A program made the translations under genes and the position numbers. DNA of 64,000 bases from assembly GCA_023053575.1 (NCBI GenBank), contig JAKZAP010000016.1, positions 9,854,046 to 9,918,045 of the forward strand, written 5' to 3'. The stretch is from Branchinecta lynchi (Eukaryota > Arthropoda > Branchiopoda > Anostraca > Branchinectidae). A model generated the notes under the pieces. It did not search any database. It saw only the letters and a program-made list of their open reading frames with translations, and was not told where the DNA came from. Below are positions 1 through 9,700 of the stretch, in pieces. Each line of letters opens with the position of its first letter. Within the stretch, counting starts at the first letter, position 1.

Positions 1-59
1 TGAGGAAACGACAATTCGTCAAAGTAACGAGACACCTGGTTACCCCCAAAACGCAACTA
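1..59. repeat. Possible terminus of a TA-inserted palindromic MITE cut by the window edge
   Basis: The bases ending AAAACGCAACTA at about 48-59 match the right terminus of the palindromic family seen complete at 4530, 25470 and 40019. The rest of the element would lie left of the window. The match is only about a dozen bases, so this is a weak call. Bases 60-182 show nothing recognisable. Confidence 0.3.
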
Positions 60-566
60 TTGAAGGAAGGGAAGGCTGAGGGATTAGACGTCATCTTTTA
101 TCCTGCTTTTATCTACTCGGCTATTTACTGATCTAGCTTGTTTATTCCACCTTGAACTGATAAAAAGTGCGTGAACTAAAGGCAGTGGCGTCGCAAGTGC
201 ATTTTTGTTGGGGGGGGGGGGTGCAGAGTCAAAACTTTTATGAATCTCTCAAAAATTCTATCGAATCCTTCATTTTAAGTCATTTTAAAATATAGATAGA
301 AAAGATTAAGTACAAAGAGTAACACTGAAGGACAGAATGAAAGACGATTATAAGACAGCTACTATATAAGCGTCATTTGCGAAGCCCACTAGGACAGTAT
401 ATGGCCAGGCATGATTCCAGTAACAGATTCTAGGCTACTTACTGTACGCAAGAAAAAATTAAATCAAGCGACGCTGGGGAAAGTTTTCTATATGTATGTA
501 GAGAAGCTTCGGCCTAACCTCTTTTTCTATTAATAAATAAATATTTACATAATTTATAAATATCAA

Positions 567-1346
567 AACTGTTTTGAGCGATGTCCGGGCTGCAGCTTGT
601 ACCTATAGGCTACCCGATACTACCCACGACCTAACAAAATTAGCGCCGCAGGAGAGAGTTGTGTTTAAAGGACCCCTCACACTATTTACTCTTCAACTTT
701 ATTTGAATACTATAAAACTAGGCTGTGCTTTCAACAAATAACCCACGATGTTTGCTGTTTTTTTCAGAGACCCGTTGACTTGTAGCGAAAACAGGGACAC
801 AATTCAAATAACTGGTTTTTCTGATGGAAAAACTTCTGGCAGACAACCGTCGACAGCGCGATTCACATAGAAGGTAGTAAAACACGGCAAGTGAGAAAAT
901 CAGCATGTGGTTCTGTTAGAGGGGTTAGACTTTACCGTACGCAATTGGGGTCTCCGGGCTTAGAAAAATACGGAGTGATTGTGGAAGTAGCCTGCGACAG
1001 TATTATAGGTAACACTGGTCCTTTAAGTTCGCTTTTTCCTGCCAAATTTAACTATTTCCATGCAGATTGTAAATTTTAACATTTCTAATATTCATTTATC
1101 TTTTTCCTGCAAAATTTAATTACTTCCCATATAAACTCTGTCTTTTACCGTGGATTAAACACCGCAAAATCCCGAGAATTTCCAGAAACATCAAAACTGG
1201 TTGGAGTAATGTCCCGGCTGCAGCTTCTAGCTATAGGCTACCCGGTACTACCCACGACCTAACAAAATTAGCGCGGCAGGAGAGAGTTTTGTTCAAGTTC
1301 GCTTTTTCCTGCCAAATTTAACTATTTCCTTGCAGATTGTAGCTTT
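567..1346. repeat. Tandem duplication inside the hAT-like element, split by a MITE
   Basis: The segment at about 584-664 recurs at about 1206-1291 with few differences, and the stretch just right of the MITE (1027-1079) recurs at about 1294-1346. The first unit was therefore interrupted by the MITE at 669-1022 after, or independently of, the duplication. No coding content. Confidence 0.7.
669..1022 (-). mobile_element. TTAA-inserted MITE of the AGGACC family
   Basis: The element begins AGGACCCCTC and ends GGTCCT, and is flanked by TTAA at 665-668 and 1023-1026. It is a diverged copy, in inverse orientation, of the copies at 12460, 16372, 27107 and 56680. No coding capacity; the small ORFs across it are shadows. 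Confidence 0.85.
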
Positions 1347-1594
1347 TAATATTTCTAAAATCCCAAGCCTAAACTAGATTAAACCCCCAGATGACTAGTG
1401 CGCCATTCCACAAAATAGATAATGTTACGAAAGGCGCTGCAGGCGGAGTTTTTTGGAAACATTTATGATTAGAGCGTCGTTTTGGAATCCAACATAAAAG
1501 TAAGGACTACCGATGAAATGATAGATCAGTCCTTTTGTCTACGGCATGGACGGAGGGGGGGGGGGGGGGGGGGGCTCACCGGATTTTAGAATTG

Positions 1595-2935
1595 ACGTCA
1601 GAATTGGACCAAAGTACGGAATTCGGGGTAAGTATATGCGAAAAATTGTGGACTGATATTCGGGATTCAGTAAAGTGTCCTTGCAATCGGACCGAAGTTA
1701 AGGGTTCGTGGTAACTACCGAATCGTGGCAAATATACCGAATAAATTACCGAATCCCAGTTATTATACATACTAATTTTGGACCGATAGCCTATGTAACG
1801 GATGATCGTAACACTTGTATGTAATGATCCGGAAGTCACAACTCCCTCGGTATACGTCGCCACGATTAAGCTTTTGATGACGAGTACAGAACTATGGTTT
1901 TGCGTAAGTGCAATATTGCTAAATGTTCCTACAAAGGTAAGCAATGTTGGGTTCACGTAAGTGTAAGATTGCTAAGTGTATATAATGAAGAATGGATGGT
2001 AAGGATGATGAAGGATGAATGTTTTGTTACTGTAAAAATACTTGGACGTTACTTGAGGCTTGTGATGGAGCGTAGAATGAGATTTTTAGAATAGGAGCTG
2101 TGTTTTTTTTTTATTTTTTACAATTTTTGTTGCCATGGCCCTAGGGCTTTTTTCGGTAATTACATTCTATTCTATACACAATTAAGGTAAGCTGGTTTAT
2201 ATAAACCGTCCGGAGTTGCGACTCGCGGAGTTAGTTCTTCAGTTTTGAGTTTTAGTTTTACGTGTCTCAGTGTTAACTAACAACTTCGTTGTTAGTTTTC
2301 GTCTTCAGTATTCAGTGTCCGTGCAGTTTGAGTCTCAGATTTAAAGCACAACTTAAGGGTGGTATCGATGCACGTAAAGGATTGTTAAGCCGTATCAGCA
2401 GAGTGGAGTTGAAGTAACGCCGTTTAAGGTAAAATAAACATTCAACCTGTGTTGTATGTAGCTCTACCACCGAAGGTAAAGAACCGCCTTACCACTCGCG
2501 CTACCCAACCACAAATAAATAATGTCTCTACCGCTACACCTATTCGGGATTATTTATAACTATCGAGTCCCAATTATACCCGAATAAATTTAGAATTTCG
2601 TCGAAACTGGACCGAAGTTCGGGATTCGTTATAACTACCGAATCATGGCAATCGTATTGAATAAATTACAGAATCTCGATATTATACCGAATAATTTTGG
2701 ACCTATAGCCTATTTGGGATTCAGTGTAACTCCCGAATCTCCATACATATAACGAATTGTTCTGGCATCGAAAAATTACCGAATAATTTCAGCAAATTTG
2801 GTAACGCTATTCGTGATAACTACCAAATTCTGGCAATTATACCGAATCCCGAACATTATACCGAATAGATTTGTCCCGACTCTATTTGGCTCTGTGTAAC
2901 TACCGAATCCCCGTAAATATACCGAACAAGTTGGG
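1595..2935. repeat. Degenerate minisatellite of ACCGAAT-containing units
   Basis: Short phrases such as TACCGAATCCC, ATTATACCGAATAA and GGACCGATAGCCTAT recur in irregular units of roughly 35-70 bp through two blocks (about 1595-1900 and 2520-2935). The same array fills the right half of the hAT-like element at 23168-24542, so it belongs to the transposon. The middle (about 1900-2500) is unique-looking sequence with no recognisable gene. Confidence 0.7.
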
Positions 2936-3067
2936 GGGAAGGGGTGCTGCACCCCTTGCACCCCCCCCCCCTTGTGACGCCCCTGACTACAGAGATAACC
3001 CGGCTAACTCCGAGTAGAAGATCAGATATCTCTCTAGAGGCATGCAGGTCGCGATGTGACTTGGATC

Positions 3068-3230
3068 CTCCTGGTAATTTTTTTTTTTTTTTTTTTTTTT
3101 TTCAATCAATCAATCAAGTTTAATCCGAATAGCTAAAAGCTAGAAAAGGAATACAAATTTACAAAAAAAATCGACGGGACAGCCGTCGTTTTCAGAAATC
3201 TGAGAAGATACACTAAAAAAAATTACCAAT
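3068..3230 (-). mobile_element. 3' end of a retroposon with poly(A)/(ATTG)n tail, minus strand
   Basis: A run of about 23 T residues followed by CAATCAATCAATCAA reads on the minus strand as an (ATTG)n plus poly(A) tail, the mark of a reverse-transcribed insertion. The body upstream (higher coordinates) is short and not recognised. It lies just 3' of the last Rab exon found here. Confidence 0.5.
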
Positions 3231-3372
3231 TATACAGACTGATGATTTGAGAGGGGCGTGGAGATGTTTACATCGCTCATTTTACAGCTCTTGCGTATAT
3301 GTCTATATTGACGAATTCGGCCGTCATGGGATGTGGAAAACACATACAATTTTTGGTGTCAATGGGCCTTAC

Positions 3373-3497
3373 CTCATTGCATCTGAAACCATTAGGTCCT
3401 CTTTTGCCGATACTTCGGTCCAGGCAGCAAACCCTTCTCGTTTTGTCATTTCCTCGATTTCTGATTGAGAAACAGCCCTTGCAGCGACAAGGTCGCA
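3373..3497 (-). CDS. Rab exon with CDL and the SAK motif
   Basis: After the acceptor TTTTCTAG the frame reads CDLVAARAVSQ, then GFAAWTEVSAKEDL and ends DAMR at the donor GTAAGG. The EVSAK box is the G5 guanine-base loop, usually ETSAK. If the donor were not used, the frame would stop at once (TAA), giving a Rab without its prenylation tail. The strong donor consensus favours splicing to a further exon outside the window. Confidence 0.9.
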
Positions 3498-5699
3498 CTA
3501 GAAAACAAATGTTATGCAGTCGTGGTGACCCCCAACTTATGTTTCCTCCTCTGCGTCGATTTCATTCGACGTCGTTTCCTATGAAGGGGTAAAATCTTCC
3601 AAAACTCTGAAACATAGACAAATGAAAATGATCGTAAACATTGAGAAATTTTGTACCAAAACTGATAAAAACACAAGAGTTTTAAACAGATTCTAGCACA
3701 GACATTAATTTCTCAGATTCTGTCAAAATTTTATTTTTACACGACAAAATAAGAAACTCGTCATTTCAAAATTCAGATTAGTTTCCGGGAACAACTGCAA
3801 TTACAAGAATTCGGAAGTATTTTCGCTCGATCAGTTTTGGCTCATTCGAAGCAGGTACCGTGTACACACAACAAAACGAGTGAGTGATACCTTGCTAACT
3901 TCGCCCTGGTTACTTATGGTCATCTTGTATAGCTTGTCTGCCTTACTCATTGGTTAATTTTAGAGGCTTTAATATTAGCCTCACTTGAGCGGGCGGTGCT
4001 CGGACAGGTTTTTTTCCACCGGACAGAAAAGAGTGAGCATCCCTCGATGCCCCTTGTTTCCATGGTACACTATCACCACATTTGGTTTTGACCATGTTTG
4101 GTTTGCACTGCGTAATAATAGTCGCCACCCTGTTCAACAGTTGAAAGCGTGTATCCCTTAGTTTTGAGCTTTAGTGTTTTTCAAAATATCAACAAATATC
4201 CCCCTCCTTCAGTGACTGCTTTGAGTAATATGAAAAATCGTAAAATGAATAAAATAGTACGGATTATTTGTACGCACTCCTCTATAATGTGAAAACTATG
4301 GGACGCGCAGAGGACAGTACCTTATTGGCTAGAAGTAAACAAGGTATGCTGCTGCCATCTGCGTTGACACATTTGGAATCCAGATCCGCTTTCCACTTCG
4401 CGGCGCCAGTGAAGCTTGAAGGGTTAGCAAGGTCGAACATGATAATGCAGCCGTGAGCTTCTTTGTAATACACTCTGGTGACCCAAGCGAAACGTTCTTG
4501 TCCTAGATAACGAACGATAGAAGTGAATAATTGCGTTTTTGCAGATACCATGGTGTCTGATACCACGGTCTCAAGTTGTTTTTGTGATGTGACTGAATAT
4601 CAGTTTTTCTTTTGGGATAACTTCGAAAAGCGCAATTTCGGCAATTGTCGTTTTTGCAGAGCAACCGTATATCAGGTACCACGGTAACTGCAAAAAGGGC
4701 TAATTGCAAATCCAGTTACCGTGGTAACAGATACCATGGTATCTGCAAAAACGCAACTAATGGATGAACTGTAGATGCTGATGGGCATAAGTGCAGGAAA
4801 AAGAAAAATGAAAGAAAAGGTCATTTATCCATAAATAAGAGCTGCCCTGAAGTTTGTCGGGAGGCAGCGGAAGCGGGTGCTTTCAGTTCCGTTCGAATCT
4901 TCACTCATATCCCAGATACCCATAAGACAATGCTCTTGACGACCGAGTCTTCGTGTCAACGAAGAGTCACAGTATGCAGAGCGAAGAGCCAAAATCGTCA
5001 CTACAACCAGACCGCAACAAACGTTGTTGATTGGTTTGCATATAATTTAAACCAACTTTGAGGATTCGTTTGGGTGACGTTTCTCGTTCTTCCCGAAGTT
5101 AATGGCGTGTTTAAGACTAAGCTATATATACATGAGGTAGCTTACTTGAATTAAGATGAAAGTGGGTTAAGACTTTTGTGTCGTTTGAAGTGGGCGTATT
5201 CTAGTCTTCAAGAAGGAAGAACACATTTCTTCTGTTGCTATAGCTGCCAGACAGCTTAGCAGATACTGCACAATAGTTAAACAGGCAGTGAAAAGGCTAT
5301 AGTTAAAAGACTAGGTCATGGTTTTGGCATTTCAGCAGCCGGAGCCACAACACCCTGATGTAATACGGGCCGATAGTGGGGCACTAGAGGTTTGAGACCT
5401 CGCACGCTAAGAGGCACCTGAAACATCGCAGAGCCTTTTGAAAACAACAGGAAACACGCGACAAACCGCCACAGCCGGCTGTACCCGAACTCACTTACCT
5501 GCAATGTCCCAAAGCTGAAGTTTGATCGTATAGTAAGGAGTCCACTGCAATACTTTCAAACTGAAGTCGACCCCAACCGTTGCTTTTTGTCGCGAGACAT
5601 GCGTTTGCTGAACATATCGCTGGATGAAAGCAGTTTTACCAACCGAAGGATCCCCGACAATGATGACTTTAAATGACTTCTCATAAGCATGTGAATAAG
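3373..5699 (-). CDS. Rab32/38/29-family small GTPase, RAB29-like; partial gene, three internal exons
   Basis: Exons at 5499-5699, 4321-4502 and 3373-3497 join with consistent phases (1, 0, then 2 at the last donor) into one Rab G domain. Visible motifs: P-loop GDPSVGKT, switch I ATVGVDF, WDIAGQERF, the LLANKCDL guanine-binding motif and EVSAK. Isoleucine in WDIAGQ, where most Rabs have threonine, is a hallmark of the Rab32/38/29 group. LKVLQW, IIMFD, PCLLLANKCDL and the ending DAMR favour RAB29. Family members act in membrane traffic at Golgi and lysosome-related organelles. The initiator exon is not found: the first exon has no in-frame ATG and a stop lies just upstream of the open frame. 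The cysteine tail is also missing; a consensus donor (GAGGTAAGG) after DAMR suggests it lies beyond the window edge. It is divergent from ABTB1. The family is sure; the RAB29 assignment is by eye. Confidence 0.92.
4321..4502 (-). CDS. Rab exon with switch II and the NK of NKCD
   Basis: The acceptor TTATCTAG leads into the codon completing GQERF. The exon carries TRVYYKEA, IIMFDLANPSSF, KWKADLDSK and PCLLLANK, then a GTACTG donor. The 182 bases plus one carried base make 61 codons. A palindromic MITE (4530-4757) sits only 27 bases upstream of this exon's acceptor. Confidence 0.94.
4530..4757. mobile_element. TA-flanked palindromic MITE (TTGCGTTTTTGCAG family) in a Rab intron
   Basis: The ends ATTGCGTTTTTGCAGATACC and CTGCAAAAACGCAAC are inverted repeats flanked by TA on both sides. 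The interior is rich in small palindromes such as ATACCATGGTAT and TACCACGGTA. Other copies lie at 25470, 40019 and 50755. No ORF of its own. A TA target suggests a Tc1/mariner-type mobiliser, which is inference. Confidence 0.8.
5499..5699 (-). CDS. Rab exon with P-loop and switch I
   Basis: The acceptor TCTTGCAG ends at 5700 after a pyrimidine-rich stretch. The coding sequence carries GDPSVGKT, the effector region ATVGVDFSLKVLQW and ends in WDIA plus one base at the donor GTAAGTGAG. An upstream GTG at 5752-5754 continues the frame but is not a credible animal start, so an upstream start exon is expected. The 201 bases begin with the last two bases of a split codon. Confidence 0.92.
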
Positions 5700-6674
5700 C
5701 TGCAAGACATGTAGAAGATCGGAAAAGGTTTTTAAGTGAATAACTAATATTCACTTAAAACAAGGGGAAGGCTCGGCGAGAAAATTGTGACACAAAAATA
5801 AAAACTTTCAAAATTACTCTTTAGGCGTATTCTCGCCGTTCCCCGAGGACTCCTCGGGGAATCAAAGGGAACGACGAGAATAGAGGGAGTCACTCCACCC
5901 GGACTCCGCGGCGAGAAACAGCGAGAACACGGGGAGTGCTTCCAGCATGGATTTTGTTCTAAAAATAGATATGCAGTTGACGAAATTAGTCTGGAGCCAC
6001 TTTATTTTTGGTTTTGTTTATTTTGATTATTTTTAATTAATTTTGCATTGCACCACCACCAGCAAAAATTGATTCCCCTCCGAATCTGAAGGGGAGTCCT
6101 TCTTGATGATAGTGATGATAAACAGAGCATTCCCCGTCCGTGGGGACTCGCGAGAATACGGGGAGTGAGCGAGACAAACAAAAACGCGGGGAATCCCCAA
6201 GTGGAGTCCGCGGGGAACGGTGAGAGTACGCCTTTTGTCGCACTTTGGTGGATATACAGCTAGCCTATTGCTGTTTAGAGACTTGAGGAAAGTAAAAATA
6301 AAGGTAAAATGAAAAGGTCTTAATAGGCTTCTTGCCGTTGCAAAACTTGTAATTAAATGGTTCAAATTTGTTTTGCCATGTCTTCTACTCCTTTGGTCCA
6401 GTTAGTCCTCATCGGTTTGGTTGGGTTGGGACATCTGCCCCTTGGGTTCGTCTCTCAGACTTTTAGTCCGAAACTGAATTCCTTTGTCCTACCGTCGAGA
6501 AGTCAGGGTGGTAAGATAAAAGATTAACCTACAGTTTGCTGCTTCAAAGCTGTGTCCATTCTTCGACAAACCTGTATAAGGCCCGGGATTTCCTGCTCAT
6601 TTTAGTTTTTATCTTTCGGGTGATCTGTCACCGTTACCTTTATGTTCCTCACACCTGTAAGAAATAAATTTGAA
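5700..6674. other. Head-to-head intergenic region between the Rab gene and ABTB1
   Basis: About 1 kb separates the first recognised Rab exon from the ABTB1 start codon. It should hold both promoters, the Rab start exon and ABTB1 5' leader, none of which I can place. Nearly half is a palindromic MITE (5823-6233). No TATA box or other element stands out with confidence. Confidence 0.6.
5823..6233. mobile_element. GGCGTATTCTCGCCG palindromic MITE in the shared promoter region
   Basis: The left end AGGCGTATTCTCGCCGTTCC and right end GGAACGGTGAGAGTACGCCT are inverted repeats. The interior is GC-rich with repeated CGGGGA and ACTCC words around an AT-rich core. Close copies lie at 44147-44544 and 53843-54258. 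No coding capacity. Confidence 0.85.
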
Positions 6675-6793
6675 ATGGACGTTCATGACTTATTTTTGTG
6701 TTGCAGAAGGGGAGATATTCCTAGGGTAAAATACCTTGTGGAACAGAAAGAAATTGACTTGAACACCAGAGACAAATGGGATAGTACCCCATT
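6675..6793 (+). CDS. ABTB1: ABTB1 exon 1 (residues 1-39)
   Basis: It starts GAAATGG and reads MDVHDLFLCCRRGDIPRVKY, matching the family N-terminus MDxxDLFxxCRxGD. A splice-acceptor-like TGTTGCAG lies inside at about 6700-6705, but family conservation runs through it. Ends at donor GTAGGT in phase 2. Confidence 0.93.
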
Positions 6794-9700
6794 GTAGGTT
6801 ATTGACCTTTATTGAAGTTAAAGTTTCACCCGAGGCTCTGGTAACAATGTTTAGTATGTTTGCTCTGTGTGTGCTGCTTGCACAACAAACCTCTGCCAGT
6901 TTTAGTTTATTTTTCGGCAATGGCTTACCTTTTTAGTTGGTAAATATTGCAAGCATAGAGGGACAGGCACATAGAGGTGTGGTGATACAACAAATCCGAA
7001 AGAATAGGTTCTTTTGCCCTTGCGGTGAAATTGATTATCTGTGGGTAGTGGTCATATTTTTCTTTATTTGCAAGCCTATGCAAGTTAGTAAGTGATCTGT
7101 AACTAGACTGTCAGATCTCATCCCTGTTCAGTTAAACTTCACGGTCCGAAGATCTCAAGAATTTTTCTTGACGAGAAGTAGCCTATTCTGTTTCACAAGA
7201 AAAATTCTTGGGATACAGTATTCTTGAGATTTAGCTGCGGTCTCAGATAACACTTGACTAGCCATTAATAGGAAAAGCAGCCTAAGTGTGCAATAAAATT
7301 AGAAATATAATGCTGCTTCACTGTGAATGAATGCAACAACCGCTGGCTGGGTACAGGCAGGGTAGCTTTGTAATCTATACATAATGACCAGGGGCATCAT
7401 GAGCCATTCTTCATTGGGGGGGGGAACCTAGTTAAATTGACCAAACATAAAACAGCAGCCGTGTCCAGAATGAAATCACAGCACCAGCTTTAACTCCAAC
7501 CAATTTTTAAAGAAAAATCATTTTTCGACAAGTTCATTTTCTAGCTTGAGCGACTTGAGCCTGAAGAGGACCCTTGCCAAGAAGGGCAGAAATATAACTC
7601 CAATAAAATGTAGCTGACTTATCCGTTTTGCACCGTCAAATATGATTCGAAGTCAGCTTGGGCTGAAGGACTATCTAAATTGACCAAATCGGTAACTGAT
7701 TTTGAACTTTTTTTTTCTTCTAAAAACACAGTGATCTGCCTTCAGGAAGCTAGAATGTAAAAGTTGTATAGAATGTACAAAATCAAGTCTAAAGAGAAAA
7801 TTTGTCAGATTTTCACGCTCTTCCTCTTCTGTTGTTTTTTCAAGGATATGCCGTCACTAGCCTTTTAACTTTGGGGGACATCCAGTTTTGCCAACAGGAC
7901 TTGAAAATGTGGCAACAAAAAACGCCGCTTTTGCATAGCGACAAAGTCACTTACGACTGGCCATAGGAAAAATTGAAGCACCGCAGGTTGTCATTTTTTA
8001 ATCTGCTCTTTTTTCTGGCAACACTTAACTACTTGCTATGCAAATTCTAGCTCTTAATGTGGTTCAAGCCCCTCCAAATTCAAAGCCTAAAACGCCACTA
8101 AATGATGTACACTTCTTCTAAATAGTGAAGACTGCCAAATGTGCCGCAGGCAAAATTTTGTGGAAACACTGATAATCAAAGTGTCTTTTTGCAATCCCGA
8201 GACTACCTATTAAATCATAGAGCTGTCTGGCGAAAAAAGGGCCATACAGGGTAAAGTAGATACAAAGCATGTTTACTCTGAATTTACAAACAAAAGTAGG
8301 CTAGTTTTCATGTCAATACAGGTGCTTATTCCTGAAGTACTGCAATCGTTAGAAGTAAAACTTATCTAATGAATGGCAACCAGCTGAAGCTACTGTTAAA
8401 TGGTAAAGAACAAGAGTTAAAAAAAGGAAAATTAAATTACCGAGATCAGTAACTGGTTTGAACCAAATAATGAATTCGTACTACCAAAAAATTAACTAAA
8501 AAAATAAGGAACAGATCGGAAGCGGGAAAACAACCAAATTTCGTATAGAATAAAATTCTTGTTAGAAACAACCTAAAACAACCGAATGTGGAAAGTCTGG
8601 TAATAGGTAGGCTACTGTACGGACTATATAGAAATCCAGTGAATTACCGAATTCGGTCACGAATCAGAACCAAATGAATCTGATTAATCACCAAATTATG
8701 AAATAAACTGACCAAATGCGATAGAACAGGTAGGGGCTTGAGAAAAGTCTGGTGAATTACATAATCCGGTAACAAATGAGACCAAATAAACACGTTAAAT
8801 CACTGAATTTCTGAAGGGATGCACCGAATGTGTTGAAATTGATGCAGGCTGAACAAAAGTTGAATGAATTGCCAAATTCAATAAAGAATGGGAACCAATA
8901 AACACCTTAAATCACCCAGTTTAGAAATATGGGGACAAAAGATTTTATAAAATGGGCAACGGCCCCTACCTATGACTATTGTGATTTCGAGTAGGCCTGA
9001 ACTAGCCTACTCAATTTTGTTTTTAAAAGTTGAGTGCTTTTGGTATTTTAATATTGAATGCCTCTTTGGTAGGGTATTGGTTTTGGTACTCCGTGCTTAC
9101 ACAGAATAATAATACCTGATCCATTTCCACTGCCCTAAAAATGCACCAGCTAACCAAGAAATATTTTTTTTTAGGTATTATGCATGTTTATGTGGTCATT
9201 CAGACTTGGTTGAGTACCTTCTAGAAAATGGAGCCAGATGCGAGGCAAATACCTTTGACGGAGAGCGTTGCCTCTATGGTGCTCTGACAATTGACATTCG
9301 AAACATTCTTCTAAAATATAATGTTATATCCTCTGGTATCATTAGAAGAGACAGTTATGAAGAGTTTTTGAGAAAGTAAGTTTCTACTTGTTGCTATTTG
9401 CTGTAGCCTACACTGTGAAAAGTTTTTCCATATAAAGATTAAAGTTAGCTGCAATATTTGCTACTCGGATTATTCTTATCTCTACGCAGATAAGGTTAAT
9501 ACCAAATAGAGATAAGATGAATATGTAGCAAATACTGCAGTTAACTTTAATCTTTATACGGAGAAACTTTTTACAGTGTACCTTGGTTTATACCAAAGTC
9601 TGACAGTTTAGATTAAGCTACCTTTTCGAAAGTTTCTAATTTAAAGTTTTGAATTCCTGTAATTTAGTATTTGCCATGGAAAATGAGCGAGTAAATCTGT

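Larger units (their letters stand above)
183..2985. mobile_element. Non-autonomous hAT-like transposon, 2.8 kb, carrying a nested MITE
   Basis: The left end reads CAGTGGCGTCGCAAG and the right end CTTGTGACGCCCCTG, a terminal inverted repeat of the CAG type used by hAT elements. Both ends carry long G or C runs just inside. The flanking 8-mers ACTAAAGG (175-182) and ACTACAGA (2986-2993) agree at 6 of 8 positions, consistent with an old 8-bp target duplication. There is no transposase ORF. The body holds a tandem duplication, a nested TTAA MITE (669-1022) and an ACCGAAT-rich minisatellite. It is the same family as the cleaner copy at 23168-24542. Confidence 0.75.

Noticed and set aside
1576..1956. 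126-codon minus-strand frame
   Set aside because: It lies in the ACCGAAT minisatellite of a hAT-like element and has no recognisable domain.
3187..3222. Last Rab exon just downstream of 3373 (readings beginning RFLKTT or SVSSQ)
   Set aside because: Acceptor-like sites exist but the peptides lack the expected VLIEKM-type helix and the terminal cysteines.
5491..5754. Rab frame starting with a methionine at 5754
   Set aside because: The codon at 5752-5754 is GTG, not ATG. A credible splice acceptor at 5700-5701 explains the open upstream codons, so the start exon must be elsewhere.
6690..6705. Splice acceptor TGTTGCAG inside ABTB1 exon 1
   Set aside because: The codons on both sides match the conserved ABTB1 N-terminus without a gap, so this is coding sequence.
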